Shown here in pieces: positions 1 to 13,001 of a stretch of 64,000 nt of DNA (position 1 is its first letter; every line of letters starts with the position of its first letter). The translations under genes were made by a program, and so were the position numbers. Below the pieces are notes generated by a model. That model was not told where the DNA came from, did no database searches, and was given only the letters and a program-made list of their open reading frames with translations. The stretch comes from Chlorocebus sabaeus (lineage: Eukaryota > Chordata > Mammalia > Primates > Cercopithecidae): assembly GCF_047675955.1 (NCBI RefSeq), contig NC_132912.1, forward strand, positions 17,210,500-17,274,499, written 5' to 3'.

Positions 1-1289
1 TTAAACACTGTAATTTGAGTATACTGCTCAAGCAAAACATATTTTAAATACACAAAAAAGAGCAAAGAAATCTTAAATGGTTTCCAGTTATCACACTACT
101 AGTAATGATATTAGTATTGCTATTTTGAAAATGTATACATTAGGACTAAGTACATAAATAACATGTTCATGTCATTGGGAACCAAGATTTTCACTGTATG
201 AGAGAAGAGGTACAAATGTAAAGTAAAAAAAAAAAAAAAAAAAAGCAACTCTGTAATCTCAATATTCCAATTTGGTGTAAGATCACTATGAATATATAGT
301 GTATTTTTTCTTTAAAAACAACAAAACAGTGTTTTCTAATTCTGTCCACCGAAAGGTCTAGGGACAATGACACACCCAGTAACAATAGCCATCCGTAGCA
401 CCCAGACTGTGAGATCTAAATACCATTTCCCATGGAAAGAGTTGCAGCTCTTTAGGGAAATCAGGGTTTTCAGTCCTGAGAGTAAATAATGTGCAGGAAG
501 AGCCTAGAACATCTTTTTAGACCAGAAAGCAAAGAAGCTTTCAAAGGTAACTGGAGTTTGGTTAAAGAAGTTCAGAAACTAACTGGAAAACTTTCCAGAG
601 TTTTGAAAACAAATTATTAACAAACATAACAAACAAAATATGGAAAAATAGAACATTTTTAAATGCCTAGAATTGATTAAAGCACATCAAATATGATACA
701 ATATATAAATGTACAGATATCAAAAACAAAACAAAATAAAATGGAGTAAGTGATCATTTTGAAGAATGCTAAGGAACCAAGTTATTAATTTGAATACTTT
801 TAAAAGAAAGAAAAAGAGAGAAAATCAAGCATTTATCCTACCTTTCCTACATGATCTCTGTATGAGGGCAACCAAATAGCTGATATGAGTAAGTTCGATT
901 CTATTAAAGAACTTCAAATAATAAATAAATAAATAAGAAATAATAAAATCAAACTATTATCATGTTGTAGGTGGCAAAGAATAACTCACCTAAATAATGA
1001 ACCTCAAGAATGCTAAAAGCGTTAGAGGAAGCGCAAAAGAGGCTTTTAATAGGAAGTTCAACCTGAGGAGATCAGAACACTGTGACCAATGATAACGTCA
1101 TAATAGACAAGCAGATTTCATGTATCTCCTGAAAAGTTTATTTTTTACCAAATAAACCCCCTGGATTCAACCAAACTTTTTGGTATAAGTATCAGTTTAC
1201 AAACAACATGACAAATGGCATGTAGAATAGTAACAGCAAAATCCAAGATATGGGATGATCTACAGAACAAACAACCCATTTCTTTCACA
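1..1289. other. Intron 14, distal stretch without recognised elements
   Basis: A+T-rich, with a poly-A run at 227-244 (plus) and AATA repeats near 918-935. No exon, RNA gene or confident repeat seen. CUBN exon 15 (ECGG start of CUB2) is not present. Confidence 0.5.
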
Positions 1290-2306
1290 AATAAATTTGA
1301 ACAATGGGCTGCTCTGCCTATGGAGTAGACATTCTTTATTCCTTTACTTTCTTAATAAACCTGCTTTCACTTTACTCTGCGGACTCGCCCCAAATCCTTT
1401 CTTGTGCAAGGTCCAAGAACCCTCTCTTGGGGTCTAGAGCAGGACTCCTTTCTGGTAACATCTTCCTGGCAAACTCCACAGGGACAATACTGAGGAAACC
1501 CCCAACCCACAGGAAACAGACTGCAGCACCAATTGGCCGACTGCAGATATCACCTTTTATCGGAGTTATGAGTGGGCCTCACCATACTGACACTTTCTGA
1601 ATAAGTTCCTGTCTACCCTGAATACAAGAGACCCTAAGAGTTAGGCAGGAATACCATCACCCCTATTTATCCTGAAGGAGTTACAGCAAATGGACCGTCG
1701 TCCCTCTACAACCCTTAGGATTAAGGTGCCCTTGTAAAAGGCAGTGGAGAAATAAACCACAGGCATTCAAACCAGAGCAACTCCATCTTGAACAGGGGCT
1801 GGATAAAATAAGGTTGAGACCTACTAGACTGCATTTCCAGGAGTTTAAGGTATTCATAGTCACAGGATGAGATAGGAGGTCAGCACAAGATACAGGTTGC
1901 AAAGACCTTGCTGATAAAGCAGGATGCAGTAAAAGTCAGCCAAAAACCACCAAAACCAAGATGGTGAGGAAAACCACCTCTGGTCATCCTCACTGCTCAC
2001 TGTATGCTAATTATAGCACATTAGCATGCTAAAAGACACTCCTACCAGTGCCATGATAGTTTACAAATATCATGGCAACAGCAGGAAGTTACCCTCTATG
2101 GTCTAAAAAGGAGAGGAATCCTCAGTTCCAGGAATTGCCCACCTATTACCCAGAAAACTCATGAATAATTCAACCCTTGTTCAGCAAATAATCACAAAAT
2201 AACTGTTAAGTATACTCAGTCAAGCAGTCCGTGCCACTGCTCTGCTTATGGAGTAGCCATTCTTTTATTTCCGTACTTTCTTAATAAACTTGCTCTCACT
2301 TAAGAA
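1290..2306 (+). mobile_element. ERV1-class LTR remnants with a short internal piece
   Basis: Two related LTR 3' ends share GGAGTAG.CATTCTTT and CTTTCTTAATAAAC(C/T)TGCT: one at about 1300-1370 (continuing to GGTAACA near 1459), the other at about 2238-2302. The second has a longer upstream body from about 1735 (ACCAAGATGG, CATTAGCATGCTAAAAGACA). The sequence between them is short and carries no coding capacity. AATAAA in the LTR is the usual polyadenylation signal. The exact subfamily name is uncertain. It is an old, broken, non-coding copy in intron 14. Confidence 0.65.
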
Positions 2307-3059
2307 AAAATGAACAATGATTAATGTTTGATAATAGTGAGGAATTACTGTCTTAGTTTTTATCATTTTCGGGCATTGAGAACAAACAGCAAAGGACTGT
2401 AATCTCTGAAAAGAGAAGCATATGAAGTATGTTCCATACACACTCAAGAATTCAAAGAAGTGAAGCCCAAGGAGACGGCAATACCCTTGCTACAGTAAAC
2501 AAACAGCTCATGATTTAGGGCTACCAAAGCATCTGGGGTTTTGGTGCTGCATACTATAAGGAAAGCAGCTGCATGGAAATGGCACCCCAAAAACATACAG
2601 GCATTTTCTTAGGTCCTTAGCTCACTCCCAAGCTGCAAATGCACAGAGAAGACGGCAGGTCTAACAGAGAACAGTTCTGCGGGGAGGGAAGATGCTAAAA
2701 ATTGAAGAGAGACTGCATAATAAATACTGAAGGGATGTGTTACCTCATTCAGCCAGAAAGGAGATACTTTCGTGAAAACCCTGAGAACTGAATTAAAACG
2801 CCAGAAAAGTATGCTACAGGAGTAAGATTCATGTTCTAGGAAATATGGCAATCCACCAGGATTCACAAAAAATGTGAAATAGGTCCCCTGTAAATTCAAG
2901 CCTTGATTGAATGAAAGTGATCTGCTAGGAACATAAGTGCCTACTAGAACAAAACCGAACCCTCTGAGAGGAAGATAATATAATCCAGAATCCCTGCAAC
3001 ATATCACGTACAATGTCCTGCTCACAATAAAAACTCACTAGGCCTGTGAGGAAGTAGTA
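2307..3059. other. Intron 14, stretch between LTR and L1
   Basis: No coding exon or clear repeat recognised. It ends in an (AAAAT)n run at 3060-3085. Confidence 0.45.
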
Positions 3060-3960
3060 AAAAAATAAAAATAAAAATAAAAAATAACCAATAATAAATA
3101 AAACAGGCAATCTGAGCAAAGCCAGAAACATTCCAGATACTGAGGCTACCAAACAATGACTCCAAAATAACTATGATAAAACTTAGAGGAAAAGGTTGAC
3201 AAAATAGATGAAGAACATTTCAACAGATAATTAAAATCTACATTTAAAGAATCCAATGGATATTCTAGAAATGAAAAAATAGCATCTGAAATCAAGAACT
3301 CTTTACATGGTGAGTGGGTTTTAATGGTGGATTGGACACAGCAGAAAACAGAATTACTGTACTTACAGACTTTCCAAAACAAAATAACCAAATAGAATCA
3401 GAGCAAAAAAAGAAGGCAAGGATATAAAACCATAAGAGCTATTAGAAACAGTCAAAACTTTCAGCATATGTGTAATTTGAGTCTCAGAAGGAGAAGAAAG
3501 AGAAAAAAAAGTGGCAATGCAGTATTTCAAAAAATATTGGCTGAAAATTTTCAAAATTGTATAAAAGAAAGCAATCTATAGATTCAAAAGTCTCAGTGAT
3601 TCTCAAGCAGGACAAACACAGAGAAAACCAGATCTAGATATGTCATAATCAAGTTGTGGAAAATTAAGTATAAACACACAAAAAAGCAGTGAGGGGGGAA
3701 GAAAAGACACATTATCTTCAGGAGAACAGCAAGATTACTGCTGAGGTTCCTCTTCCCCCCTCCCAAATTATGGAAGTCACAAGACACTGATCTGGTATTC
3801 TTAGAGAGCTAATAGGAAATGGTCAACCTAAAATTCTATGTGTAATAATATCTTTCAAAAATTAGGTGAAAAATGCATTCTTAAACAAAAGCTGAGTGAA
3901 TCTGACTTCAGCAGACATGCTCTGTGAGAAATATTAAAATATGTTCTTCAGGCTGAAGAA
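3060..3960 (+). mobile_element. HAL1 / old L1-like fragment
   Basis: Plus-strand A-rich sequence with L1 ORF1-like remnants (AAATGAAAAAATAGCATCTG, GGACACAGCAGAAAACAGAA, CTCAAGCAGGACAAACACAG), all frames broken. It runs into a separate L1 3' fragment near 3965. Confidence 0.5.
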
Positions 3961-3964
3961 AAAT

Positions 3965-5930
3965 GATCCCATTAGAATGTAAAATTGTCTGTTTGCAAAT
4001 GGCATGATCTTTCATACATAGAAAACCCTAAAGATTCTGCCAAAATACTTTTAGAACTAATAGATGAACTAATTCAGTAAAGTTACAGGATATAAAATCA
4101 ACATATAAAATTAGTTGCATTTCTATACATTAACAACTAACTATACAAAAAGGAAATTAAGAAGAAAATCCCATTTACAATAGTGACAAAAAGTTAAATA
4201 CTTAGGAATGAATTTAACCAAGAAAGTGAAATATCTGCATTTTGAAAACTATACCACATTAATGAAAAAAAGAAAATATTTGGTGTTCACAAATTGAAAG
4301 AATACTGTTAAAATGTCCATACTATGCAAAGCAGTCTACAGATTCAATGTCATCTCTAACAGAATTCCAATGGTATTTTTCACAAAATAGAAAAATAATC
4401 CTATAATTCATATGAAACCACAAAAGACTCCAAATAGCTAAAGCAATCTTGAGCAAAAAGAACAAACCTGGAGCCATCTGATTTTAAAATATATTTAAAA
4501 TAAAAATACACTACCTGATTTAAAAATATATTACAAAACTATAGTAATCAAAACAGTATGGTATTGACATTAAAGACAGATATCTAGACCTATGGAACAG
4601 AATAGAGAGCCCAGAAATAAATCCATATATTATGCTGAATTGATATTTGACAAACATGGCAAGAACACACAACATGTAAAGGATAGTCTATAATTGGTGC
4701 TGAAAAAACTGGATATCCATTTGCAGAAAAATGAAACTGAACCCTTATCCCACACCACATACAAAGTCAACTCAAAATTAAAGACTTAAACACAAGGCCT
4801 GAAACTGAAGAACTAATCCAGGAAAACATACAGGAAAAGCCCTATGACATTAGTCTGAGCAGTGAGTTTTTTGGATATGACCACAAAAGCACAACCAAAA
4901 TATATAAAAAACTCAACTCAATATCAACAAAACAAATTAACCCAATCTTAAAAATGGGCAAAGGATCCAAATAGACATTTCTCAATAGAAAACATACAAA
5001 TGGCCAACAAATACATGAGAAAATGCTCAACATAGTAATCATCCGGGAAATGCAAATCAAAACCACAATAAGATGCCACCTCATACTTGTTAGAATGACC
5101 ATTATCGAGAAGGTAAAAGATAACAAGTATCGATGAGATGTGGAGAAAAGGGAACCCTGATTGAAAGTATATTGGTACAGCCATATTTAAAACAATGTGG
5201 AGGTTCCTCAAAAAATTAAAAACAGAGCTACCATATGATTCAGCAATCTCACTTCTGGTTATATATCCACAGAAAATTAAATAAATATCTGGAAGAGCTA
5301 TCTGCACTTCCATGTTCATTGCAGCATTATTCACAATACATTCACAATAACCAAGATATGGAATAAATCTCAGGGCTCATCAACAGGTAAATGGATAAAG
5401 AAAATGTGCAATATATAAATACACACAAACACAGACACAGATATAAATGGGATATTATTTATCCTTAAAAAGAAAAGGAAATTCTGTCATTTGTGACAAC
5501 ATGGATGAAACAGGGAGACATGCTAAGTGAAATAAACCAGACATAGAAGGACAAATACTGCATGCTCTCGCTTATATGTGAAATCTAAAAAAAGTTAAAC
5601 TCATAGAAGCAGAAAGTAGAATGGTGGTGGCCAGGAGCTGAGAAGTGGGGGCAACAGGGAAATGTTGGTCAAAGGGTAAAACATTTATGTTCTCTTGAAT
5701 GAATAGGTTCTAATGTACAGCATGGTGACTATAATTAACAATATCGGACTATATACTTGAAAACTGCTGAGAGTAGATCTTAAACATTTTCACCATATTG
5801 ACTAAAATGGTAACTATGTATGATACATATGTTAGTTTGATTGTGGTAATCATTTCACAAGGTATACATATATCAAAATATTACATTGTACATCTTAAAT
5901 ATATATAACTTTTATTTGTCAATTAGGCTC
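3965..5930 (+). mobile_element. L1 (L1MA/PB age) ORF2 and 3' end
   Basis: Sense L1 ORF2 remnant with landmark phrases such as GAACAGAATAGAGAGCCCAG, AAATGGGCAAAGGATCCAAA, GGGAAATGCAAATCAAAACC and GCAGCATTATTCACAATA. It then has a 3' UTR with GTGACTATAATTAACAATAT. It is 5'-truncated and full of stops. It lies antisense to CUBN, the usual orientation for intronic L1s. Confidence 0.8.
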
Positions 5931-7374
5931 CAGTAAAGCTGGAAAAGCATAAATGCTTGAAATATTGGGAAAAGAAGATAAAAATAATATAAGAAAATAC
6001 ATAAATCAAAAGTTTCAGAACAAAAAGGTGGCAAATCTATAATCATAGTTTGAGATTTTACTATAACTTTCTCACTAAGTAATAAAGCAAATATTTTTTA
6101 AAATCAGTAAAGAAATTTAATATTTGAAAAACACTGTTTACCAATTTGACTAAGTTAACATAGGTAGAAGACTACATCTAACCATCGCAGAATATACATT
6201 CTTTCCTGTCCATGCAATAAATGCACCAAAATAGACTTTAGTCTATAAAGTAAATCTCAACAAATTTCAAAATATTGAAATAATATACTGCATGATTAGT
6301 GATCACATCAGTAAATAAACAGTATAATTTTAATAAAACCTATGGTCACAGAGAATTCAAAATAAAAATGAGAAAATACTTTCAGCTGAATGCTAATGAA
6401 AACATACATATTAAAACCTGTGGGATGCAAATAAAAGTTCTCCAAGGAAAATGCATTAGCTTTAGTGCATACATTAGAAATTTTAAAAAGTTCAAACTCA
6501 TTTCTCAATGCTTCCAAGTCAAGAAGCTAGGAAAAAATTTGAAAGTAACTAACAGTAAGTTAAGTGCAAAATAACACAAGGGAAGAAAATGATAAAACTA
6601 TGAGGAAAATCAATGAAATAAAAATCAACAGAAAACATTAACAGAGCTAATAGTTGGAATTTTGAAAAGATCAGGAAAATTAACAAACCCTTAGTAAGAC
6701 TTATCAAGGTAAAAAAAATAACATAAATTATCAATATCAGGAATGAAAACAGAGGACATCACTACAGAGCCTACGAACACTAAAACATAGTACGAAAATA
6801 TTCTGAAAGTATAGATGAGTTTCTTGAGAAAACAATTACCAAAACTGAAAAAAGAAGAAATGTAAAATCTGAATAGATCTATATTAAATATATTGAATTA
6901 TAATTTAAAGCCTTCTCACAAGGAAGCCTGCAGGCTCAATTAACTTTATGGTAAATTATTTCAAACATTTAAGGAAGAAATATTGTCAATTTTACACAAA
7001 TTCTTCCAGAGAATATAAAAAGAGAGGATACTTTTCCATTAATTTTAAAAGACTGACATTACCTGTAACTTGACAAAATTACAAAAGAATATCTCCTAAA
7101 TATAGATACAAAAATTCTAAAACTATATATTAGCAAATAAAATCTAGCAATGTATAAAAAGCATAACTTGCCATGAACAAATGGAAAATATTTGATGAAT
7201 GCAAAGTTGATTTGCCATTCAAAATCAATCAATTTAACTCACTACATTTATGGAATACAGGACAAAAAACATGATCACCTCAATAGAGTCAGAAAATGTA
7301 TTTTATATGTTTCAACATTCATTCATGATTTTTTAAAATTCTTGGCAACTAGGAACAAAAGGTGTGTTTTTTAA

Positions 7375-7913
7375 AATTGTTTACAAATTCTGACACCTCT
7401 CCCATTTAGAAGTGGGCCTATGTCCCCTCCCCTTGAATTTGGGTCACATTGTGACTAATTTAACCCATTGAGTGTGGCAGAAATAACACAATGACTTCCA
7501 AACACAGGCTGAAAAAACTCCCATTCAGCATCTGTCTGGTTCTGTTGTAATGCTTGCTCTGAGAGAAGCCAATTGCCACGAAAAATGTTTCACTATTCTA
7601 AGACCACCTTTTTAGAGTAGCCATATGTAGACACTCAGGTCCATAGCCTAGCTGAACTCTCATTGAAAGCCAGCATCAATTGGTAGCCATTGGAGTAGGC
7701 CATCTTGGATATTCAGCCCAGTCCAGCCTTTAGACAGATGCAGTCCCAGCTGACACTTGCTTATAACTGCTGAATAGATTTCAAGTAGCAACTGTCATGT
7801 TGGGTTCTTTCCATATTCCGGGTCCACAAAATCAGAAACAAAGTCAAATGATTAATGTTCTACAACACTGAATTTGTGGGAAATTTGTTACACAGCAATA
7901 GTAGTTGACACAG
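7375..7913 (+). mobile_element. MLT1-type (ERVL-MaLR) solo LTR inside the L1
   Basis: It ends with GTTACACAGCAATAGTAGTT and GACACA, the characteristic MLT1 3' end. The body contains GGCCTATGTCCCCTCCCCTT and GAATTTGGGTCACATTGTGA. It splits a continuous L1, so it is younger than that L1. Confidence 0.75.
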
Positions 7914-8313
7914 GAAAGAACACCCTTCATCTGATAAAAGTTATCTACAAAAACTTACGGCTAACATCATATTCAACAGTGAAATATTGAGCATTTCCCC
8001 GTGCCGCTGGAGAAAAGGCAAGGATTTCCTTTTGAACACTTTTATTCTGTGTGGTATTCAAGGTCCTAACCAGGGCAATAAGTCAAGGAAAAGACATAAT
8101 AGTTACAAAGACTGGAAAGGAAGAGGAAAAATATCCTTCATTCACAGATGATGTAATTGTGTATGTTAAAAAATCCAAAAGAATCTACAAAAAATAATTC
8201 GAATTGATGAATGAATTTAACAATGCATATGGAATCAAAATCAAATATTTAAAAAATACATATTTTTACATAACAAGTGAAAAATTAAACTTTAGAAAAT
8301 TAATATTTCACTA

Positions 8314-8621
8314 GGCCGGGCACAGTGGCTCACGCCTGTAATCTCAGCACTTTGAGATGGGTGGATCACGAGGTCAGGAGATCAAGACCATCCTGGCTAA
8401 CATGGTGAAACCCTGTCTCTACTAAAAAATGCAAAAAATTAGCCGGGCATGGCAGCAGGCACCTGTAGTCCCAGCTACTTGGGAGGCTGAAGCAGGAGAA
8501 TGGCATGAACCTGGGAGGCGGAGCTTGCAGTGAGCTGAGGTCATGCCACTGCACTCCAGCCTGGGCAACAGAGCCAAAAAAAAAAAAGAAAAAGAAAAAG
8601 AAAAAAGAAAAGAAAGAAAAT
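8314..8621 (+). mobile_element. AluY-like SINE
   Basis: Starts GGCCGGGCACAGTGGCTCAC and has GGCGGAGCTTGCAGTGAGC. The duplication GAAAATTAA(T/C)ATTTCACTA flanks it on both sides, so the insertion is intact. It lies inside the L1M in intron 14. Confidence 0.9.
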
Positions 8622-9383
8622 TAACATTTCACTAAGCATAATACATCAAATATCTATAAATAAATCTAACAAAAGATATGGAATACTTACACACTGAAAG
8701 TTATAAAACATTGCCAGGATAAATTAAAAGAGAACTGAATTTAAAAATAGTTTATTTTCATGCATTGGCAGGCTCAATATTTTTAAGAGGTCATTTCTTT
8801 GAAAGTTAATTATAGATTCAATGTAATTCCCATAAAATTCTTTGGGAAAACTGACAAGTTGATTCAAAAACTTATATGGAAATGCATAATATTCAAAATC
8901 TTTGAAAAGAGCAAAGTTGAAATTACACTCTCAGATTTCAAGTTTCAGAAGTTAAGTATAGGCAGCATCAGGATAGATAAAAACACCAATTAAAAAGATG
9001 GGAAAATGCTGAAATTGATCCACAGATGTATTGATAAATGAATTGTGGGCTTGGTATACTGATCTCTTTACTTTTTATTTGTTTAAAACTTTCACAGTAA
9101 AAACTTGAAAGAAAATAGAATAATTAAAACAAAATAATAACAAAAAGAAAAAACGACTGAGTGGTCATTAAGATGAAGGAATACTACATGAAGAGGTGGA
9201 CAATGTCCTCAATATTTCTGCAGTAAACTACTAGTAGAGTTTATAAAAAGGCTGTTCAGTAATTTGATGAGGGACCAACTAAGACTCATGTTTAATCCCT
9301 TCTATTTCATGCTAATTTTGTTGTCTTTAGACACAAAATATATTCTAATTCATTCTAGATTGATTTGATTTTAAAGTAATTAT

Positions 9384-9693
9384 GATTGGACACAGTGGCT
9401 CATGCCGCAATCCCAGCACTTTGGGAGGATGAATTAGATGGATCGCTTGAGCCCAGGAGTTTGAGACCAGCCTGCACAACATAGAGAAACCTCATCTCTA
9501 CAAAAAACACACAAAACATTAGCCTGGCGTGGTGGTGCACACCTGTAGTCCCAGCTACTCAGGAGGCTGAGGTGGGAGGATCACTTGAGCAGAGGAAGTC
9601 GAGGTTGCAGTGAGCCGTGATCAGGCGACTGCACTTCAGCCTGGGCAACAGAGTGAGACCTTGTCTCAAAATAAATAAATGAATAAAATAAAA
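9384..9693 (+). mobile_element. AluJ-like SINE
   Basis: Diverged Alu with GCTTGAGCCCAGGAGTTTGA and a degraded AAATAAATAAATGAATAAAA tail. It ends about 125 bp from the end of exon 14. Confidence 0.85.
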
Positions 9694-9818
9694 TAATTAT
9701 AAAATATTATATATCTTCAGATCCCAAAACATCTCATGTATCCAAAAGTCTAACACTGATTAAGAAAACTGAGTAAGCTCAAAATTTTGCTTCTTTTTTT
9801 CTCCAGGTTCATACATAC

Positions 9819-10053
9819 CTGGTTGCTGTGTTTCCCATCTTACTGTAAAGCCTCCCTCATTTCTTAAATGTTCAGAATAGAGATGAAAATAGAGAGCATT
9901 GTCACTGCTGAGGAGTTCATCAGGGAGGCTGGAGCCACAAAATCTTCCAAGTGGAAAAGCGGCAGAGGAATCTCCATCATAAACCTGAAGAAACTCGTGT
10001 GGACAATTTTCCATGGATTCTAATCGGAAAAAAGTGAAAGTGATACGCAGGAC
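9819..10053 (-). CDS. CUBN: CUBN exon 14: second half of CUB domain 1
   Basis: This encodes residues 510-587 plus one base. The acceptor is ttttttag|GTC and the donor is CAACCAG|gtatgt. The peptide VLRITFTFFRLESMENCPHE, then FLQVYDGDS, GRFCGSSLP, SSDNALYFHLYSE and GFTVRWETQQP is a complete C-terminal CUB1 half. It has the second cysteine pair and the acidic residues (YDGD, SSDNA) usual in calcium-binding CUB domains. Several changes from remembered human cluster here (MEN, SSAAFPLG, LPDEL, RNEGGF). The next exon should start CUB2 with ECGG. It is not in the window, so the gene continues below position 1. Confidence 0.96.
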
Positions 10054-11559
10054 CTAAAAAAATACAAAGGCCACATATATTATCTTTTACTTCCTTGTGA
10101 ATTTTAAAGTATTTCTCCCACTTCCTAGGCAGCATTCATACTGAGGCACTTTCAAGAGCTAGATCTGTCATTTCCTAGTTATCCACCAGTACAGATGTTA
10201 ATCTACATATTAAATGACTTGTGCTAAATCTCATTAAAAACAAACTTCAACTAATATCGAAATATATCAATATATCAAAAAATCTTAATGTTATTAACAT
10301 AGATTTACCCTGATTTCATTACACTTGTCAAGTCCACCAGACCAAGGTATTTCAAATATATAACTGACATTGTTTTTAAAGCAGTAAAATAAATTGGAGA
10401 TTTGAAAATCTACCTGAATTAAGTTTAACTGGCTAATATTACCATTCACAAGAATGTACACCCTGATTCCCTGAATAACCTGTGGCCTGTAACAAATACA
10501 CAGATGTTCATCACTGCCCGCCAGGGATGTTGATTCCAGAGGGGCTAAGATTCTGATGCCAGCCCAGACCGACACGCTCAGGTGTAGGCAGAGTAGGTGG
10601 GATGTAGACATGCAAGGCCTGGAAAGGCTTCAGGGACTGGATATAATTAAAAGATGAGTAATACCAAGAGTAGAGAATGAGAAGAAGGTAATAGGAAAAA
10701 TATTGAGCATACAAGTAGAAGAGAATAAACACAAAAATGTGTCCGAATGGATTAGAATACAGACTTCAAATACAGTAATGTAACTTATAATGTACTGACA
10801 ACCTCATTTGAGATAAACAATCAAAAGAAGGCTGTTGGATTTAATTTTCATCTGAACCTAAAATCACAACAATATTCAGTTAATGAAAAAGAATATCGGG
10901 AATTTTTGAAATTCTGTGCTAGGGTATTTTAAGATCAGTTACCTATTACTACATGACTTTCTCTCTTAAAACAGTTTAAACAAAACTCAAATGTTTGTTC
11001 ATTGAACTATCCTGATTTGTACATATTTTCTACCATATTATGTCCATTATGAGTGAGAAGATAAAAAATCACAATAATCAAGAAAAAAACAAGATGAATT
11101 TTCTTACAAATTGGTAACAAAAGTATTACAAGTTTCTCACCTAGGAATATTTTTTTCAAAAGAATGTTTTCAATGCCAGGAAATAGAATTCATGAAAACT
11201 AAATGGAAGGAAGGAAATTCACATAGCATACCCACTGGGAAATTTATTTTGAAGTTTATTTTAGTGTGAGGTTACCAGGTCCCAAATAGCCCTCCCTCCT
11301 CAAGGGAAAAAAATGTTTTTTGACCCTTGTACAATGCCCTCTGTAATAGTTTGCTGGAAAAAGTTAATAGGATTTCAAGGGAAAATTTTATCTATTCAGA
11401 CATACCACTTTATTTTTATGAGTCCAGGAGGTGGTTGAGAAACAATATTTAGAACTGCCTGGGTAATTAATGTTGGGTATAAAAGCACTAAAAACCTTGG
11501 ACTTGGGTCTTAATTTGAAAAGCGTTCATGCAGCGGCTCAGAGTGACAGGTTTTGGAGG

Positions 11560-11775
11560 TGACTGGCCTGTGTCTGAGTCACTGCATGCCACTTTCAAAC
11601 CACATGCACCTGGACACACTTCTCAGTGGCACTAGGCTCTGTTTCCTCATGTGCAAAATGAAGATAATAATTTCTATCTTTCAGGGTTATGAGAGTTAAA
11701 AATGGAATGCTGTAACGAAGCACTTAGCATAGAACATGGCAGAGCGAAGACACTTGATAAGAAAACTATCTTCAT
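11560..11775 (+). mobile_element. MIR SINE
   Basis: GTTTCCTCATGTGCAAAATG, AGGGTTATGAGAGTTAAAAA and AAGCACTTAGCATAGAACAT match the MIR 3' half. Intron 13. Confidence 0.65.
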
Positions 11776-12042
11776 ATCAGTGGCTATTTTTGCATAATAT
11801 TCAACATAATGCTGAGTGACCATCTTCTAAAATACTGTCTCAGTAACATGATTTTACAAATTAACTAGTGGCTTGCAGTCAGTCAACCAGCATAGAGAAT
11901 CATTCATACCGGAGAAAGCATGGACTTTGGAACCAGATAAACTTGACTTTGAAATTCAACTATTCCAATTACAAGCTAAGAAGTGTTAACAAAAAATGGT
12001 TAGCTTCACCTACTTTTCATTATTTCATCTATAAAAGGAGGA

Positions 12043-12345
12043 TTTATTTATTTATTTATTTTTGAGACCGAGTCTTGCTCTGTTGCCCAGGCTGGAGTGC
12101 AGTGGTGCAATCTCGGCTAACTGAAACCTCTGCCTCCTGAGGTCAAACGATTCTCCCGCCTCAGCCTCCCAAGTAGCTGAGATTAAAGGCACCCATCACC
12201 ACACCTGGCTAATTTTTGTCATTTTAGTACAGCCAGAGTTTCACCATGTTGGCCAGGCTGGTCTTGAATTCCTGACCTCAGGCAATCCACCCACCTCAGC
12301 CTCGTAAAGTGCTAGGATTACAGGCGTGAACCACCAGGCCTGGCC
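12043..12345 (-). mobile_element. AluS-like SINE, antisense copy on plus
   Basis: Reads T-rich tail (ATTT repeats) then GAGACCGAGTCTTGCTCTG to ACCACCAGGCCTGGCC. Intron 13. Confidence 0.88.
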
Positions 12346-12354
12346 TTGTTACCA

Positions 12355-12684
12355 TTTTTTTTTTTTTTTTTTTTTTTTTGAGATGGAGTCTCACTTGTTG
12401 TCCAGGCTGGAGTGCAGTGGCACAATCTCTGCACACTACAAACTCCACCCCCTGGATTCAAGCAATTCTCCTGCCTTAGCCTCCCAAGTAGCTAGGATCA
12501 CAGGAATGTGCCAATACATCCAGCTAATTGGTTTTTTTTTGTGTTTTTTTTTTTTTGTATTTTTAGTAGAGACAGGGTTTCATCATATTGACCAGGCTGG
12601 TCTGAAACTCCTGACCTTAGGCGATCCACCAGCCTCAGCCTCTCAAAGTGCTAGGATTACAGGCGAGAGCCACCACGCCCGACC
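12355..12684 (-). mobile_element. AluS-like SINE
   Basis: A run of 25 T, then GAGATGGAGTCTCACTTGTT through GCCACCACGCCCGACC. A long T-rich linker occurs in the middle. It abuts the previous Alu tail to head. Intron 13. Confidence 0.88.
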
Positions 12685-12888
12685 CCTGTTACTTATTTCA
12701 AAGAATTAATGTACACTTATAGAAAGGTAGGTATATGTCTAGCCAAAATCCTGGCACTCTGTACTTAGTAAGCACTCAATATATGATAGTTGAATTATCA
12801 TTGTATGTATTTTATGTAATATATACACATACTCCATATTTATATATACAAATATAATATGTATTTGGACAGGAGTTACTACATTTAC

Positions 12889-13001
12889 CTTTCCCGTTTC
12901 AGTTTTGATAACCCAGAAGCAGTTAACATCATGAACATAACCAACATCCGGGCTCCTGTAGCTGAAGCTTCCATTTATTCCTGACAAGGACTCTCCACAA
13001 A
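12889..13001 (-). CDS. CUBN: CUBN exon 13: first half of CUB domain 1
   Basis: This encodes the end of Val472 and residues 473-509. The acceptor is tttgcag|TTT and the donor is GGAAAG|gtaaat. The peptide CGESLSGINGSFSYRSPD through VNCFWVIKTETGK is the start of the first of cubilin's 27 CUB domains. The first cysteine pair is Cys473 and the Cys of VNCFW. Thr replaces Met at KTETGK relative to human as I remember it. It ends at a codon boundary. Confidence 0.96.

Larger units (their letters stand above)
5945..9150 (+). mobile_element. Older L1M ORF2 remnant, split by an MLT1 LTR and an Alu
   Basis: L1 ORF2 sequence runs to about 7360 (CTTGGCAACTAGGAACAAAA), resumes at about 7915 (ACCCTTCATCTGATAAAAGT, which follows directly in L1 elements), and continues past the Alu at 8314-8621 to about 9150. 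No intact frame remains. Confidence 0.65.
10054..12888 (-). other. CUBN: CUBN intron 13
   Basis: Holds a MIR (11560-11775) and two tandem antisense Alus (12043-12684). The remainder, including 10060-11550, shows nothing recognisable. Good GT-AG ends. Confidence 0.8.

Noticed and set aside
1290..2306. Functional endogenous retrovirus
   Set aside because: Only diverged LTR pieces and a short internal stretch remain; no gag, pol or env coding sequence is visible.
4842..5334. Minus-strand open frames over the L1
   Set aside because: They are antisense of degraded L1 ORF2; no coding evidence.
1..9818. Search for CUBN exon 15 and further CUB exons
   Set aside because: No reading frame starting ECGG or carrying CUB motifs was found on the minus strand; the sequence is intronic repeats.
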